A stretch of DNA of 64,000 nt from Ariolimax columbianus (GCA_036924085.1 JAVGWX010000009.1:64704512-64768511), one strand, 5' to 3'. Positions 11,190-21,349 are shown, counted from the stretch's first letter. Notes: generated by a model not told the origin, from the letters alone. A program made the numbers and translations.

Positions 11190-11520
11190 AAAGTAGAACA
11201 CGGAGTGGGGATTAGGCACTAGCGTTGGATAGGAAATATATTAAGGAAGCCAGCTGATAGCATTACAGGCCAGTTTCTGTTCTGGGATACTAAAAACATT
11301 GAGAGGCAGACAAAAGCCAAAACACACATGGAAACGATATATCGAGGTAAAGGAAGCAGGGGAAAAGTAGACAGAGTTGGAGAAGATGACTTAAAAAGGA
11401 AAGATGTTTTAAAAATGTACATAGTGATGGTCAGATACCACATGAAGACGAAAACAGAAAAGAAACCTAAGCAACGACCGAAATGCCTTCAACAGAGACA
11501 ACAACAACAACAAAAATATG
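11190..11520 (+). pseudogene. LINE C-terminal relic followed by CAA-rich segment
   Basis: Text such as RWIGNILRKPADSITGQFLF (11218-11280) and KGSRGKVD is a worn version of the WIGH.LRK..DSI...KG.RGRP end of RTE-like LINEs. The following block (11428-11510, GGTCAGATACCACATGAAGA...) matches 23805-23880, another dispersed copy. The 91-aa ORF over this region is therefore not a host gene. Confidence 0.5.
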
Positions 11521-11785
11521 TCCTAACAAATTGTAGAGTAATTGATGAATACATAAAACAGAGATATGAACATAAGGGAAAGTGGAAGTTAAGGGGGAAT
11601 TGAAAGTACATAGTTGCAGCAGTGATACCTTCAATAAACCTTAAATTTTAAAAAGGCGAGGTTGGGGCGGAACTATGGATTAAAACAACGGATTTGGCGG
11701 GTATTTGTTGAAGACCCATACTCTGAATGAAGCTGAAACAGTCTTGCTTTTGAGGTGCACACATATTGATAAAAACATAAAGAGG

Positions 11786-11848
11786 TCAATCAATCAATCA
11801 ATGAATCAATAAATAATCAATTAATTAATTAATTAATCAATAAAGCAA
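11786..11848 (+). repeat. AATC/AATT microsatellite
   Basis: Runs of CAATCAATCAATCAATGAAT followed by TTAATTAATTAATTAATC, about 60 bp of tetranucleotide repeat. Confidence 0.9.
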
Positions 11849-12056
11849 AATATGTCAACTCCCTATGGAACACTTCAACAATTATACACCATGCCGTCTT
11901 GTACTGTGCAATCCTTTGAAACATAGTCCTTGTTTTACCCGTTTCCATTACGTTCATTGTAAACGCTGTTTGTCATGGCTGTGTTAAGCCAATTGTTTCA
12001 AGGTCAATAACAATAACAAAATACATGACGATCTTAATAGATTTAATCATGGACTA

Positions 12057-13238
12057 CACAGATCCACTGAGGACCAGGTCATCCTCACAGCCCGGGAAAT
12101 AGAAGATGCCTACCAGGCACAGAAACACACAGTAGCTGTTTGGGTGGATCTGGAAAAGGCATTTGACACTGTCTGGAAAGACGGACTTAGAGTCAAGCTA
12201 AGAAGAAGTGATGTTTGTGGGAAAATGTACAAGTGGATCAACCACTACCTCAAACAAAGAACGGCCAGAGTCCAAGTACAAGGGCAGATGAGCAAAAAGG
12301 TGACACTCGAGCAGGGAGTACCCCAAGGGGGACTACTGTCACCCACACTCTTCCTAATATATATAAACGACATTACAGAGAATATATCAAGGGGAGTCCA
12401 TAGCTCAATGTTTGCAGGCGATCTGGCTATGTGGACCTCTGAAAAGAATCTCACCATAGCAAGAAATCGGATGCAGACGGCCCTAACATCGCTGGAAGAG
12501 TGGGCGAACTCATGGCTGGTCAAAATAAACGAGGTGAAAACCACATGCACAATATTCTCGCTTTCATTAAAACCCCAAAATACCAAATTAAGTCTAAATG
12601 GCAAATTCCTGCAGCCAAACGACAACCCAATCTATCTAGGAGTCACATTTGATCGGCGCATGACATGGAAAAGTCAGATCGAGAGAAACCGAATGAGAGC
12701 CAGAGAAAGAATGGCAATCATGAGGAAACTTGCTGGCACAAGCTGGGGAGCAGACGAAGGCATACTAAAGAAACTGTACACTGGAAGAGTGAGACCAGTT
12801 ATCGAGTATGGCATAGCGACATGGACAACAGCAGCAAAGGCAAACTTCGATAAAGTTAGCAAACTTCAAAACCAAGCCATGAGAGTTATAACAGGAGGCA
12901 TGAAGTCAACGCCAATTGTAGAACGTGAAAAGATTACAAAACTGCAATCCATGACCGATAGAAGAGACTACAGAGCCCAGCTGCAGTCAGAGAAACTCCG
13001 AAGACTGACTGACCATCCAATGCACCAGAGACTAAATAATCTGGGAAATGGGAAACTAAAGCGGAGAAACTTTGCAGAAATAGCCAAAGCAAAGATGCAC
13101 GAAGATCCCATAAACGCACTAACAACACCAAATCCCATCACTACTGTACGAAAACCTACCTGGAGGCAGGATATATTTCCAGAGGTGGTAGAAAATATAT
13201 CAGGTATTGGAAACAAAAACTGCCAGACTGAAAAATAA
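12057..13238 (+). pseudogene. LINE-A reverse transcriptase, catalytic aspartate lost
   Basis: One open frame runs from the truncation point to TAA 13236-13238, through HRSTEDQVILTAREIEDAYQ, WVDLEKAFDTVW (motif A Asp), TLEQGVPQGGLLSPTLFLIY (RT 4/5), MFAGDLAMW (motif C) and YLGVTF, then RPVIEYGIATW in the thumb region. Motif C should read F/YADD. Here codon 12417-12419 is GGC, giving FAGD, so one of the two metal-binding aspartates is gone. The following RNase H lies in the same frame after the single stop codon. Confidence 0.9.
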
Positions 13239-14121
13239 AGGAGAGATACTACCCTAAGCTTCATATCGAAAAGCTACCCAAGCATGGACTGGACCCATGC
13301 ATACACCGACGGTTCTGTAACAAACAATACACAGAACGGAGGGGCAGGAGCATTCCTGAACCTACCAAATGGCAAACAAATAACACTGACATTCGCTACT
13401 GGTAAGTACACAAGCAACTTCAGAGCGGAGGCAGAGGCACTGAGGGCGGCAGTGGAAGAAATGGTGACACACAATGAAAATGAAAGCCATATAGTCCTGC
13501 TTACAGATGCTCTCACCGTAGTCACAGCGCTAAAAAGCCAGACAAACACTGAGCTTAATGACTTAAGAGCAGCACTTTGCAAACTGTGCCAGCAGTCCGC
13601 ACCAAAAAGGGTAGTGGTACAGTGGGTCCCATCACACTGCAACATCCAAGGCAACGAGGAGGCAGACCGACTGGCAAAAGAAGGTGCAAGACTACCACAA
13701 ATAGATACTAGTATGACGTACGAAGAGTCAAAACGGCTTATCAAAGCCAGATACATGACCAAATGGAAAACCGAACATACTGGTTACACCAAAAACGATG
13801 CCTATTACCAGTTGAACCGAAGAGAGCAGGTCGTTGTCTTCAGACTTCGCACTGGCCACAATAGACTGAGGTACCACCTATTCAACAAATTGAAGATAGG
13901 TGGTACCGACGAATGCCCGTGCGGTACTGGTAAAATGACCGCTGAACATCTGCTGCAGAACTGCCCGACATACGAGGATCAGAGAGAGCAGATGTGGCCA
14001 TCACCAGTGGAACTGCAAGACAAGCTCTATGGCAGTGGCGACAGCCTCAGGATGACCGCCGCTTTTTTCGAAAAAAATAATGGTTACTGTCTGACTGCGT
14101 ACGAAGAAGAAGAAGAAGAAG
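12057..14121 (+). mobile_element. LINE-A copy 1, RT + RNase H, 12-bp target duplication
   Basis: The insertion is bounded by an exact 12-bp direct repeat, AATCATGGACTA, at 12045-12056 and 14122-14133. It starts in the reverse transcriptase and ends in a GAA tail (14103-14121), so it is 5' truncated and lacks the ORF1 and endonuclease part. RT plus a C-terminal RNase H and CxC..H..C tail point to the I/Nimb/Jockey assemblage; the exact clade needs a tree. This is the longest of three closely similar copies in the window. Confidence 0.9.
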
Positions 14122-14174
14122 AATCATGGACTAGAGCTACAGAAAATAAAAATAAAAATATCGCAATAACCTAA
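13239..14174 (+). CDS. LINE-A RNase H domain ORF, intact, 3' frameshifted into the tail
   Basis: From MDWTHAYTDGS at 13284 the ORF is 296 aa. It has the RNase H core: YTDGS (first Asp), FRAEAEALRAAVEE (Glu), VLLTDALTVV (Asp) and WVPSHCNIQGNEEADRLAKE (His and last Asp). A DECPCGTG..AEHLLQNCP cysteine/histidine tail follows. Against the other two copies this one has one extra A in the run at about 14070 (7 versus 6), which skips the usual stop and makes translation read the GAA tail as poly-Glu. Without an intact RT it can act at most in trans, if it is translated at all. Confidence 0.85.
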   Translation, partial: RRDTTLSFISKSYPSMDWTHAYTDGSVTNNTQNGGAGAFLNLPNGKQITLTFATGKYTSNFRAEAEALRAAVEEMVTHNENESHIVLLTDALTVVTALKSQTNTELNDLRAALCKLCQQSAPKRVVVQWVPSHCNIQGNEEADRLAKEGARLPQIDTSMTYEESKRLIKARYMTKWKTEHTGYTKNDAYYQLNRREQVVVFRLRTGHNRLRYHLFNKLKIGGTDECPCGTGKMTAEHLLQNCPTYEDQREQMWPSPVELQDKLYGSGDSLRMTAAFFEKNNGYCLTAYEEEEEEESWTRATENKNKNIAIT

Positions 14175-14389
14175 ATATAAATGTGGTTACGATTATAACG
14201 AAGATAAGCTTATCTGGGTCACATAGATTCTACGGTGACGGATGTAACGATATTTGATAATAAAATCATAACGTAGCTTAATAGTGTTTCTGCGCCCGTG
14301 CAATAACTGAGTCATACTTATACATGTTATTATTAACATCTGGTTGGCTGTTTGAATGCAGCCATTTGTAATTTTTACAGCACCGGAAA

Positions 14390-14486
14390 AGTGGCGGAGG
14401 CTGGAGTTTTGGCAAGAGAGCGAGTTTCTTTCAGACAGACTGTGATGGGAGCGACGTTCTACAAAGGACATGCTACATGATGATGG
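14390..14486 (+). mobile_element. LINE-B 3' end fragment
   Basis: GTGGCGGAGGCTGGAGTTTT through CAGACTGTGATGGGAGCGAC and GGACATGCTACATGATGATG matches the last ~95 bp of the copy at 21990-22487 and, inverted, 27970-28065. A very short truncated insertion with a GAT-type tail. Confidence 0.85.
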
Positions 14487-14593
14487 GAAAAGTTATCATA
14501 TGCGACGTTATTTGCAATTGCAATTGCAAAAACATATATACCAACATACACATTTGCAAATGCGCTGCGGTTTTTTCCATTGAGGGCTATATA

Positions 14594-15338
14594 CAAGACG
14601 TGTTAAAATAAAACCGGACCTAACTGTACCAAGTGAACATACGTACGATGCGCATGATGACGTCACTTCTGATGTAAGTTTCACATACCACCCGTCAAGT
14701 TTGCAAAATTTCATTGTCCTCAGACTCATCATTTCTTCAATATTCAGTTGAAAACATGGCAGGTGTGATTCGGAATCCGTCTAGAGTCGATCAGCGAGCG
14801 ATGATTCGGTTTCTACCAGCTGAAGGATGTCAACCAGTTGACATTCATCGCAGAATGCAGGCAGTGTATGGGGACAAAAGTGTGGCGAACGTAAGTTCCG
14901 ACGACGGTCCATCCGAATTGCTGCAACAATTTTGGCGATGACATCTTCTGACGCAACAATATTCGCCTGACCTGGTCTCGGAAGATCTTTCGTTAACTCA
15001 CGTCCTTCTTGAAACATCGTTGCCCAGTTCTTCACTGTTGTCTTCGAAACACTTTTGTCAACATACACTGCCTGCATTCTGCGATGAATGTTAACTGATC
15101 GACACCCTTCAGCTGTTAGAAACCGAATCACCGCTCGCTGATCAACTGTGGACGGATTCCGAATCGCACCCGCCGTATTTTCGACGGCCTGCTGAGGAAA
15201 CTATGAGTCTAAGGATAATGACATTTTGCAAACTTGACAATTGGTATGAGTTGTTTACATCAGTCGTGACGTCATCATGCGCATCATGCGTATGTTCACT
15301 TGGTGCAGCTAGGTCCGGTTTCATTTGAACACACCTCG
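14594..15338. mobile_element. Fold-back mariner derivative: two 5' halves head to head
   Basis: Flanked by TA (14592-14593 and 15339-15340). The left arm (14594-14887) and right arm (15338 back to 14888) both start with the same terminal repeat (GTTMAAATRAAACCGGACC) and both read inward through the mariner 5' UTR into the transposase start. The left arm gives MAGVIRNPSRVDQRAMIRF..., and the minus-strand arm gives MIRFLTAEGCRSVNIHRRM... as far as KTTVKNWATMFQEGREL and VIAKIVAAIR. The arms pair over about 290 bp. No catalytic domain is present, so any mobility would need an outside transposase. Confidence 0.85.
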
Positions 15339-15374
15339 TATAAAGCAGGTATATCTTCTACTTCCGATGATCGA

Positions 15375-15575
15375 TTTCGGAGCACCCAAGCGAACCCCAG
15401 AAGATATCCTGCAGGACGGCTCCACTTATGCAAAGAAAAGAGCGACAGCCTAGCTCGGGAAAGCGACTATGCTCGAAAGGTTGTAGGGTACCGTCGAAGA
15501 CCTGAAACACAGTCCCCTTCCTGAACCTCACCACATAGAAGGATGGCATCATTTGATCAAAAAATAAGTAGACGA
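15375..15575 (+). pseudogene. LINE-D 3' end fragment
   Basis: Encodes GAPKRTPEDILQDGSTYAKK, LARESDYARKVVGYRR and PEPHHIEGWHHLI with a stop, the counterpart of GAPKQTPKHI..DCPT and EPLRTRSIASVD in the copies at 22880-23235 and 47758-48030. It ends in ATCAAAAAATAAG, directly before the 73-bp array. Confidence 0.7.
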
Positions 15576-15579
15576 TCGG

Positions 15580-17256
15580 CAAAACTAATTACTCTCTTTC
15601 ATCCCTGTATTATATATATGGTATTGTTACAAGATTTCAAACCCAGAAACGTCAAAACTAATTACTCCCTTTCATCCCTGTATTATATATATGGTATTGT
15701 TACAAGATTTCAAACCCAGAAACGTCAAAACTAATTACTCCCTTTCATCCCTGTATTATATATATGGTATTGTTACAAGATTTCAAACCCAGAAACGTCA
15801 AAACTAATTACTCCCTTTCATCCCTGTATTATATATATGGTATTGTTACAAGATTTCAAACCCAGAAACGTCAAAACTAATTACTCCCTTTCATCCCTGT
15901 ATTATATATATGGTATTGTTACAAGATTTCAAACCCAGAAACGTCAAAACTAATTACTCCCTTTCATCCCTGTATTATATATATGGTATTGTTACAAGAT
16001 TTCAAACCCAGAAACGTCAAAACTAATTACTCCCTTTCATCCCTGTATTATATATATGGTATTGTTACAAGATTTCAAACCCAGAAACGTCAAAACTAAT
16101 TACTCCCTTTCATCCCTGTATTATATATATGGTATTGTTACAAGATTTCAAACCCAGAAACGTCAAAACTAATTACTCCCTTTCATCCCTGTATTATATA
16201 TATGGTATTGTTACAAGATTTCAAACCCAGAAACGTCAAAACTAATTACTCCCTTTCATCCCTGTATTATATATATGGTATTGTTACAAGATTTCAAACC
16301 CAGAAACGTCAAAACTAATTACTCCCTTTCATCCCTGTATTATATATATGGTATTGTTACAAGATTTCAAACCCAGAAACGTCAAAACTAATTACTCCCT
16401 TTCATCCCTGTATTATATATATGGTATTGTTACAAGATTTCAAACCCAGAAACGTCAAAACTAATTACTCCCTTTCATCCCTGTATTATATATATGGTAT
16501 TGTTACAAGATTTCAAACCCAGAAACGTCAAAACTAATTACTCCCTTTCATCCCTGTATTATATATATGGTATTGTTACAAGATTTCAAACCCAGAAACG
16601 TCAAAACTAATTACTCCCTTTCATCCCTGTATTATATATATGGTATTGTTACAAGATTTCAAACCCAGAAACGTCAAAACTAATTACTCCCTTTCATCCC
16701 TGTATTATATATATGGTATTGTTACAAGATTTCAAACCCAGAAACGTCAAAACTAATTACTCCCTTTCATCCCTGTATTATATATATGGTATTGTTACAA
16801 GATTTCAAACCCAGAAACGTCAAAACTAATTACTCCCTTTCATCCCTGTATTATATATATGGTATTGTTACAAGATTTCAAACCCAGAAACGTCAAAACT
16901 AATTACTCCCTTTCATCCCTGTATTATATATATGGTATTGTTACAAGATTTCAAACCCAGAAACGTCAAAACTAATTACTCCCTTTCATCCCTGTATTAT
17001 ATATATGGTATTGTTACAAGATTTCAAACCCAGAAACGTCAAAACTAATTACTCCCTTTCATCCCTGTATTATATATATGGTATTGTTACAAGATTTCAA
17101 ACCCAGAAACGTCAAAACTAATTACTCCCTTTCATCCCTGTATTATATATATGGTATTGTTACAAGATTTCAAACCCAGAAACGTCAAAACTAATTACTC
17201 CCTTTCATCCCTGTATTATATATATGGTATTGTTACAAGATTTCAAACCCAGAAAC
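15580..17256. repeat. 73-bp satellite-like tandem array, about 23 copies
   Basis: Unit of 73 bp running AATTACTCCCTTTCATCCCT, GTATTATATATATGGTATTG, TTACAAGATTTCAAACCCAG, AAACGTCAAAACT. Total 1677 bp, almost exactly 23 units. The only variant I noticed is TCTC for TCCC in the first copy. 73 is not a multiple of three and every frame meets stops within three units, so it does not encode a repeat protein. It abuts the LINE-D tail on the left. Confidence 0.97.
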
Positions 17257-17319
17257 CTACACGCTGCACTGAAGGTTTTATATGTCTGTGCTATGTAAAC
17301 TCGTCTTTACTGTATGACG

Positions 17320-17605
17320 TATGGCTTGGCTTCGTTCGTTCTCAATCTCCCACTACCATGCCTTTAAAAGGGTTTTGCAAGTAGCAGAATGTAGTCCATT
17401 ACCTCGGGTTTTTCCCCATTTCTCTCGGCAGAGAGAGCATAGCACAAAGTACGAACTCCGTAGCTCCAGCGATGAACCCAGGGATCTCCGGAAACAATTG
17501 ACATCATGGACCGACCGCCGCAGCTCGAAATCGAACCCCGATCGTCTACACAAGGCAAACGGCTTGACCACTTCGCCACAGAGACCCCATAGTACACAGT
17601 AAGTT
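17320..17605 (-). mobile_element. Rep-A fragment plus unknown adjoining repeat
   Basis: TTCGTTCGTTCTCAATCTCC, CACTACCATGCCTTTAAAAG and GCAGAATGTAGTCCATTACC match the GAA-tail end of Rep-A (compare 18285-18350). After about 17400 the sequence departs. GATGAACCCAGGGATCTC..GACCGACCGCCGCAGCTCGAA resembles GGGATCTC...CTGATCGTCGCTGTTCGAA near 20500, so a second repeat is joined here. Confidence 0.55.
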
Positions 17606-17849
17606 ACAGTAAGTAAAAGTCAAGTGTAAATTCAGCAGAATTACCCGCTGGTTGGAAATGGAGTTTTTGAGGACTCCATTGTACTAAGTCTTCGTATGAC
17701 TTATAACCGTGGTCAATCAATGAACGGTTGGAGAAGGGAATTAATGCATTTTAAATGTGAATGGATAGAAGAATAGGTCGAATCTCATGGAAATAACACT
17801 TTCAGAAATAAGGACGTCTTGTGGAAATTAGAAGTGTAAAGGGAATTGA
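17606..17849. other. Spacer, no feature
   Basis: No gene or repeat recognised. Confidence 0.3.
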
Positions 17850-18075
17850 CGGTAGTCCTTCAAACGTTAGAAGGTGCAAGTCGTTGTATGACTGACCTTG
17901 TCCAATTATCTCTAGACATTGACAACATTATCACTTCCAGTGCTGTAAAAATAGTTCTGAAGTGGATTCTTGGACATTCAAACACACATGGCAATGACAA
18001 AGCAGACAGACTAACAAAGAAATGATCAATACAAGAACAGCCACACACAGCAACAACTTTACAAACAGTTTAAAT
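17850..18075 (+). pseudogene. LINE RNase H relic
   Basis: The frame through 17937-18024 reads SSAVKIVLKWILGHSNTHGN followed by DKADRLTKK and a stop. This is the last RNase H block (His in GHSN, Asp in DKADRL). It differs strongly from LINE-A, so it is an old copy or another family. Confidence 0.6.
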
Positions 18076-18242
18076 GAACAGCAAACAAATATAAATGGCT
18101 AAACAAATCTGCATCGGAAACACGGAAAGGGAGGTCTACAGACACATGGCAAGCCCCAATCCAAATGACAGTAGAAATCAACTCACTAGAAAGGACTTGT
18201 GCAACAGAATCAATCACAACACATACCAGAGTTCCCGTTGTG

Positions 18243-18635
18243 TTCTTCTTCTTCTTCTTCTTCTTCTTCTTCTTCTTCTTCTTCTTCTGCGTTCGTTCTT
18301 AATCTCCCGCTACCAAACCATGAAAGGGCTTAAGTAGCAGAATGTAGTCCAGAGAACGGAATGCGTTGTGTCGTAGTTTACAGCTTGACTGCGATATTTG
18401 CACCTTTCGGTCTAACACATCCGACTTCAGCAAGCATTTTTTGAGTACCGGGTTAGCATTCCCTCTTCGATCCCTTCTCCTTAACCAGTCTGCCCTGCTG
18501 CAGCCTGTTATCCAGGATCACTACGTGGAGGTGTAGAAGGGTCTTGGCAGCTCTGGTTCGCTGGCCCTGACGCTAGCAGTCAGCTATGGGTCGCTGACCA
18601 CTGCAGCTCATGCGCTGCTCAGCGTCTTGATCCCC
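18243..18635 (-). mobile_element. Rep-A copy, nearly full length, with (CTT)n
   Basis: Starts at a CTT array (18244-18287; GAA tail on the minus strand), then GCGTTCGTTCTTAATCTCCC, AAAGGGCTTAAGTAGCAGAA, GTAGTTTACAGCTTGACTGC, CACCTTTCGGTCTAACACAT, CCGACTTCAGCAAGCATTTT, CAGCCTGTTATCCAGGATCA and GCTATGGGTCGCTGACCACT to GCTGCTCAGCGTCTTGATCC. It aligns over its whole length with the inverted copy at 62815-63160, giving an element of about 350 bp plus tail. No protein is encoded. Confidence 0.8.
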
Positions 18636-18859
18636 CCGCTGTGTTCACACCAATATGAAACTGTTGGTCATCTCACAACGATTTTACGAAAATGCTTTTT
18701 CTTTCGAGGCCAGATAAATGGAACAGATTGTATGGCACTAGACAACAGCTGATAAAACGTGCAGATACCATTAGATGACATTGGGTAGAAAGGCGAGAGC
18801 CCAGATGCTGTTGGATCTGTAACCGCAACAACAACAAAAGCAATTGATGAATGAAATCA

Positions 18860-19110
18860 GTCCGCTGTGTCGTTGTTTACAGCTTGACTGCGATATTTAC
18901 GCCTTTCGGTCCGACAAATTCGACTTCAGCAGGCATCTTTGGGTACCAGGTTAGCCTTCCCTCTTCGATACCTTCTCCTTAGCCAGTCTACACTGTTGCA
19001 TCCTGTTATCCAGGATCGCCGCGTGGAGGTGTTAAACATGTTTTGTAGCTCTGGTTCGCTGGCCACTGCGCTCATACACTGCTCATAATTTTGATCACGA
19101 ATACGTTATC
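18860..19110 (-). mobile_element. Rep-A copy, truncated
   Basis: CGTTGTTTACAGCTTGACTG, CGCCTTTCGGTCCGACAAAT, CGACTTCAGCAGGCATCTTT and CCTGTTATCCAGGATCGCCG repeat the order of the copy just upstream. It lacks the GAA-tail end. Confidence 0.75.
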
Positions 19111-19232
19111 AGAGAACAAAAATAAATGAGCAATGGTCTCGCAAGTTTTATTGAAGAATCTGGAGTTCCAGTCTAATGATCAATGATCGTAGAAGAAGAG
19201 GAATATGGGATATTATATTGTGTTCAAACAGG

Positions 19233-19484
19233 CAAATAATTCTCTCAGTAGGTTTCCACTGATGGCGGCCATTCACAACATGATCACAGTGTGGAAGTGG
19301 CTCTATTCTCGTCTTTTCCATACATAGAGTCCTCTTGGAAACCACTTGTCCAACCAGACAAATAATCCTCTCAGCAGGTTTCCACTGATGGTGGCCTTTC
19401 ACAAGATCATCACAGTGTGACAGTGGCTCTATTCTCGTCTCTGCCATACGTGAAGCCCTCTTGGAAATCACTAGTCCAACCAGA
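19233..19484 (-). repeat. 126-bp tandem duplication, open in one minus-strand frame
   Basis: Two complete copies of a 126-bp unit start at 19233 and 19359, and a third begins at 19485 and stops. The unit equals 42 codons. On the minus strand a 107-aa ORF (19471-19148) runs through both copies, repeating ETRIEPLSHCDDLVKGHHQW / KTRIEPLPHCDHVVNGRHQW and KPAERIICLVGQ / KPTERIICLFEH. No protein family is recognised, and coding status is unproven. Confidence 0.7.
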
Positions 19485-19489
19485 CAAAT

Positions 19490-20315
19490 AGGTTAAAAAA
19501 TCGGTTAATACAGAACATTAACCAATTACACTCTAATATGTCAAATATAGTTGGTTAAGCAAGCAAATATACAAAACCTGTGTTTTTCGGTACAAGCTTT
19601 TATTTATGCTAATACTTATTTTTTTTGTTTATTGCAACTACGTCATAAGCAAATCTGGAAATAAAATGAAAGGCTTTGATCATAATGCTCGTGTCGCTGT
19701 TGCAGACTACTTTATATGTGGCATATTAGGTCATGTCATACACCAAGCGTCCGGTCATGATACAACCACCCCCACCCCACCCCCACCCCCACTCCTATCT
19801 CCTCTCACCCTTTACTAAAGTCTTACCAATGACGAACCGTGTACCTCTTACTACGGCACTGTTAATAAGCGTACACATATTATTGACTTATTCGCTATAT
19901 TACACTTCCACATTTTTAAGATCCTCCCTGAAATGGGATCAGTCTGTCATGCAATGAACTGATTAATTTATTATTTTGTCAACAAAGTATATTACTAAAT
20001 GACACGTTGTAGCCGACGTTTGTATAATCGTGTCTGGCGCTGCAAAAAAAGCATTACATGACTAGCTCGGGCGCAAAATAGCAGGAAATACACTCGTGAT
20101 TCATTTGAAGCATAGTCACTTGCTTTGACATTGATCGTGACTCAACAAGGGAAATATAAAGAAACTATGTTTTTTTGATAATTGCTTTTGAATGACTTGT
20201 CCAAGATCAGCCAAAATTTGATAGACAAACAAGTCTCATTTGTAGAGGACGTGTACACAATTTCAGCTCTCTAAGTTATTGCAAAGATTGTTAAAATAGG
20301 AGAAAAAGAAGTCTA
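19490..20315. other. Intergenic, C-rich and AT-rich simple sequence
   Basis: A CCACCCCCACCCC tract lies near 19765-19795. No gene or transposon was recognised in the remainder. Confidence 0.35.
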
Positions 20316-20317
20316 AA

Positions 20318-20500
20318 CTTAACTTAACGTCTTAATTCTGGTTTAGATGAATCTGGAGAGTCTGTTTACAACTAGTTTTATTTAGTTTTCCTTCCTCTAA
20401 AAACTATGCGCATCCAATATATTCTTGAATGCATTAATTGTCCCTGCCTCCACTACTCACTGTGGTAATGCATTCCAAGCAATCACCACTCTCTCCGGGG
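20318..20500 (-). mobile_element. CR1-like LINE 3' end fragment
   Basis: AACTTAACTTAACGTCTTAATTCTGGTTTAGATGAATCTG and ACTATGCGCATCCAATATATTC ... AATGCATTCCAAGCAATCACCACTCTCT match 9211-9410. A short truncated relative of that copy. Confidence 0.85.
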
Positions 20501-20666
20501 ATCTCATGAAAAATTGCCATCATGAACTGATCGTCGCTGTTCGAATTCGAACCACGACCGTTTGATCACGAGACAAGCAGCTTGACCACTTCTCCAAGAG
20601 TAAGGATGTAAAGAGTTAAGCTACTTTACAAAGCATAAAGATGGTGCCATAGTTGTTGTTCGACAT

Positions 20667-20795
20667 ACACTGACCAATGTGTCCACATCACAAACAGATA
20701 CACACACGCATCCATACATTGGCCAATTCGGCCACATTACAAACAGATACACACATGCATCCCTACACTGATCAATACGTCCACATTACACACAG
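20667..20795 (+). repeat. 49-bp tandem repeat, 2.6 copies
   Basis: Units start at 20667, 20716 and 20765 (ACACTGACCAATGTGTCCAC, ACATTGGCCAATTCGGCCAC, ACACTGATCAATACGTCCAC), each with ACAAACAGATACACACAYGC in the complete copies. Confidence 0.9.
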
Positions 20796-20796
20796 G

Positions 20797-21120
20797 GAGC
20801 CGCGTAGCGCAGTGGTTAGCACGCTGGCTTCGCATCTGAGTGGGCTTGGGTTCATTCCCCAGTTGAGGCTGAAATGTTTTTACGACCACAACGGCTCCCG
20901 GGTTGACCGAGCCTTTGAAATGTGAGATCGCTAACCCCTCACACTCCTACGCAGTAATGCTATGGGTTATTTTAATTCACTTTTTACAAACAGACAAGCA
21001 TCATTACAGTCAGTAACCAATAGGTCAGGATATCGCCCAAAGGACTACGGTCTGGGGTGGAAAAATGCGTGCCTTGGCTTGCTGAAGCCTGAAAGGCAAA
21101 TTTTTAATCAAAACAACAAA
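20797..21120 (+). mobile_element. SINE-3, tRNA-derived
   Basis: The head GAGCCGCGTAGCGCAGTGGT (A box) with GGGTTCATTCCCCAG (B box) about 55 bp further on is a tRNA-like RNA polymerase III promoter. It is followed by an unrelated body up to CTGAAGCCTGAAAGGCAAAT and an AT/CAA-rich end. The lack of a clean acceptor stem and the long tail argue against a functional tRNA gene. Confidence 0.7.
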
Positions 21121-21349
21121 ATGTTTGACGTTACTCGTGCAGGATTGAATTAACTTTTGGCGCCGTTTCTTGGTAGCGAGTTATAGTGGCTCGCTCCTCT
21201 TATATCTTGAAGCGTACTTGGAAGGTCTACCGTGATCTTCGTGACTGTATTGTAGTACGAGGCTCCTAGGTAAGCTTTCAACTACGTAGATTACAGTGTC
21301 GACCTACATCTCGTTGGGTAGACATGTGACAGTCTGTTTCCGGAAGCAC

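Noticed and set aside
11328..11603. 91-aa lysine/glutamine-rich ORF
   Set aside because: Its first part is a worn LINE C-terminus and the rest is a dispersed repeat shared with 23805-23880.
13274..13762. 162-aa minus ORF, also seen opposite the other two LINE-A copies
   Set aside because: An antisense shadow of the RNase H ORF. Its apparent conservation follows from the LINE copies being nearly identical.
15580..17256. CRISPR-like array
   Set aside because: There are no unique spacers. The whole 73-bp unit is repeated and the genome is eukaryotic.
20797..20875. Functional tRNA gene
   Set aside because: tRNA-like promoter but no convincing cloverleaf and a long non-tRNA body. Treated as SINE-3.
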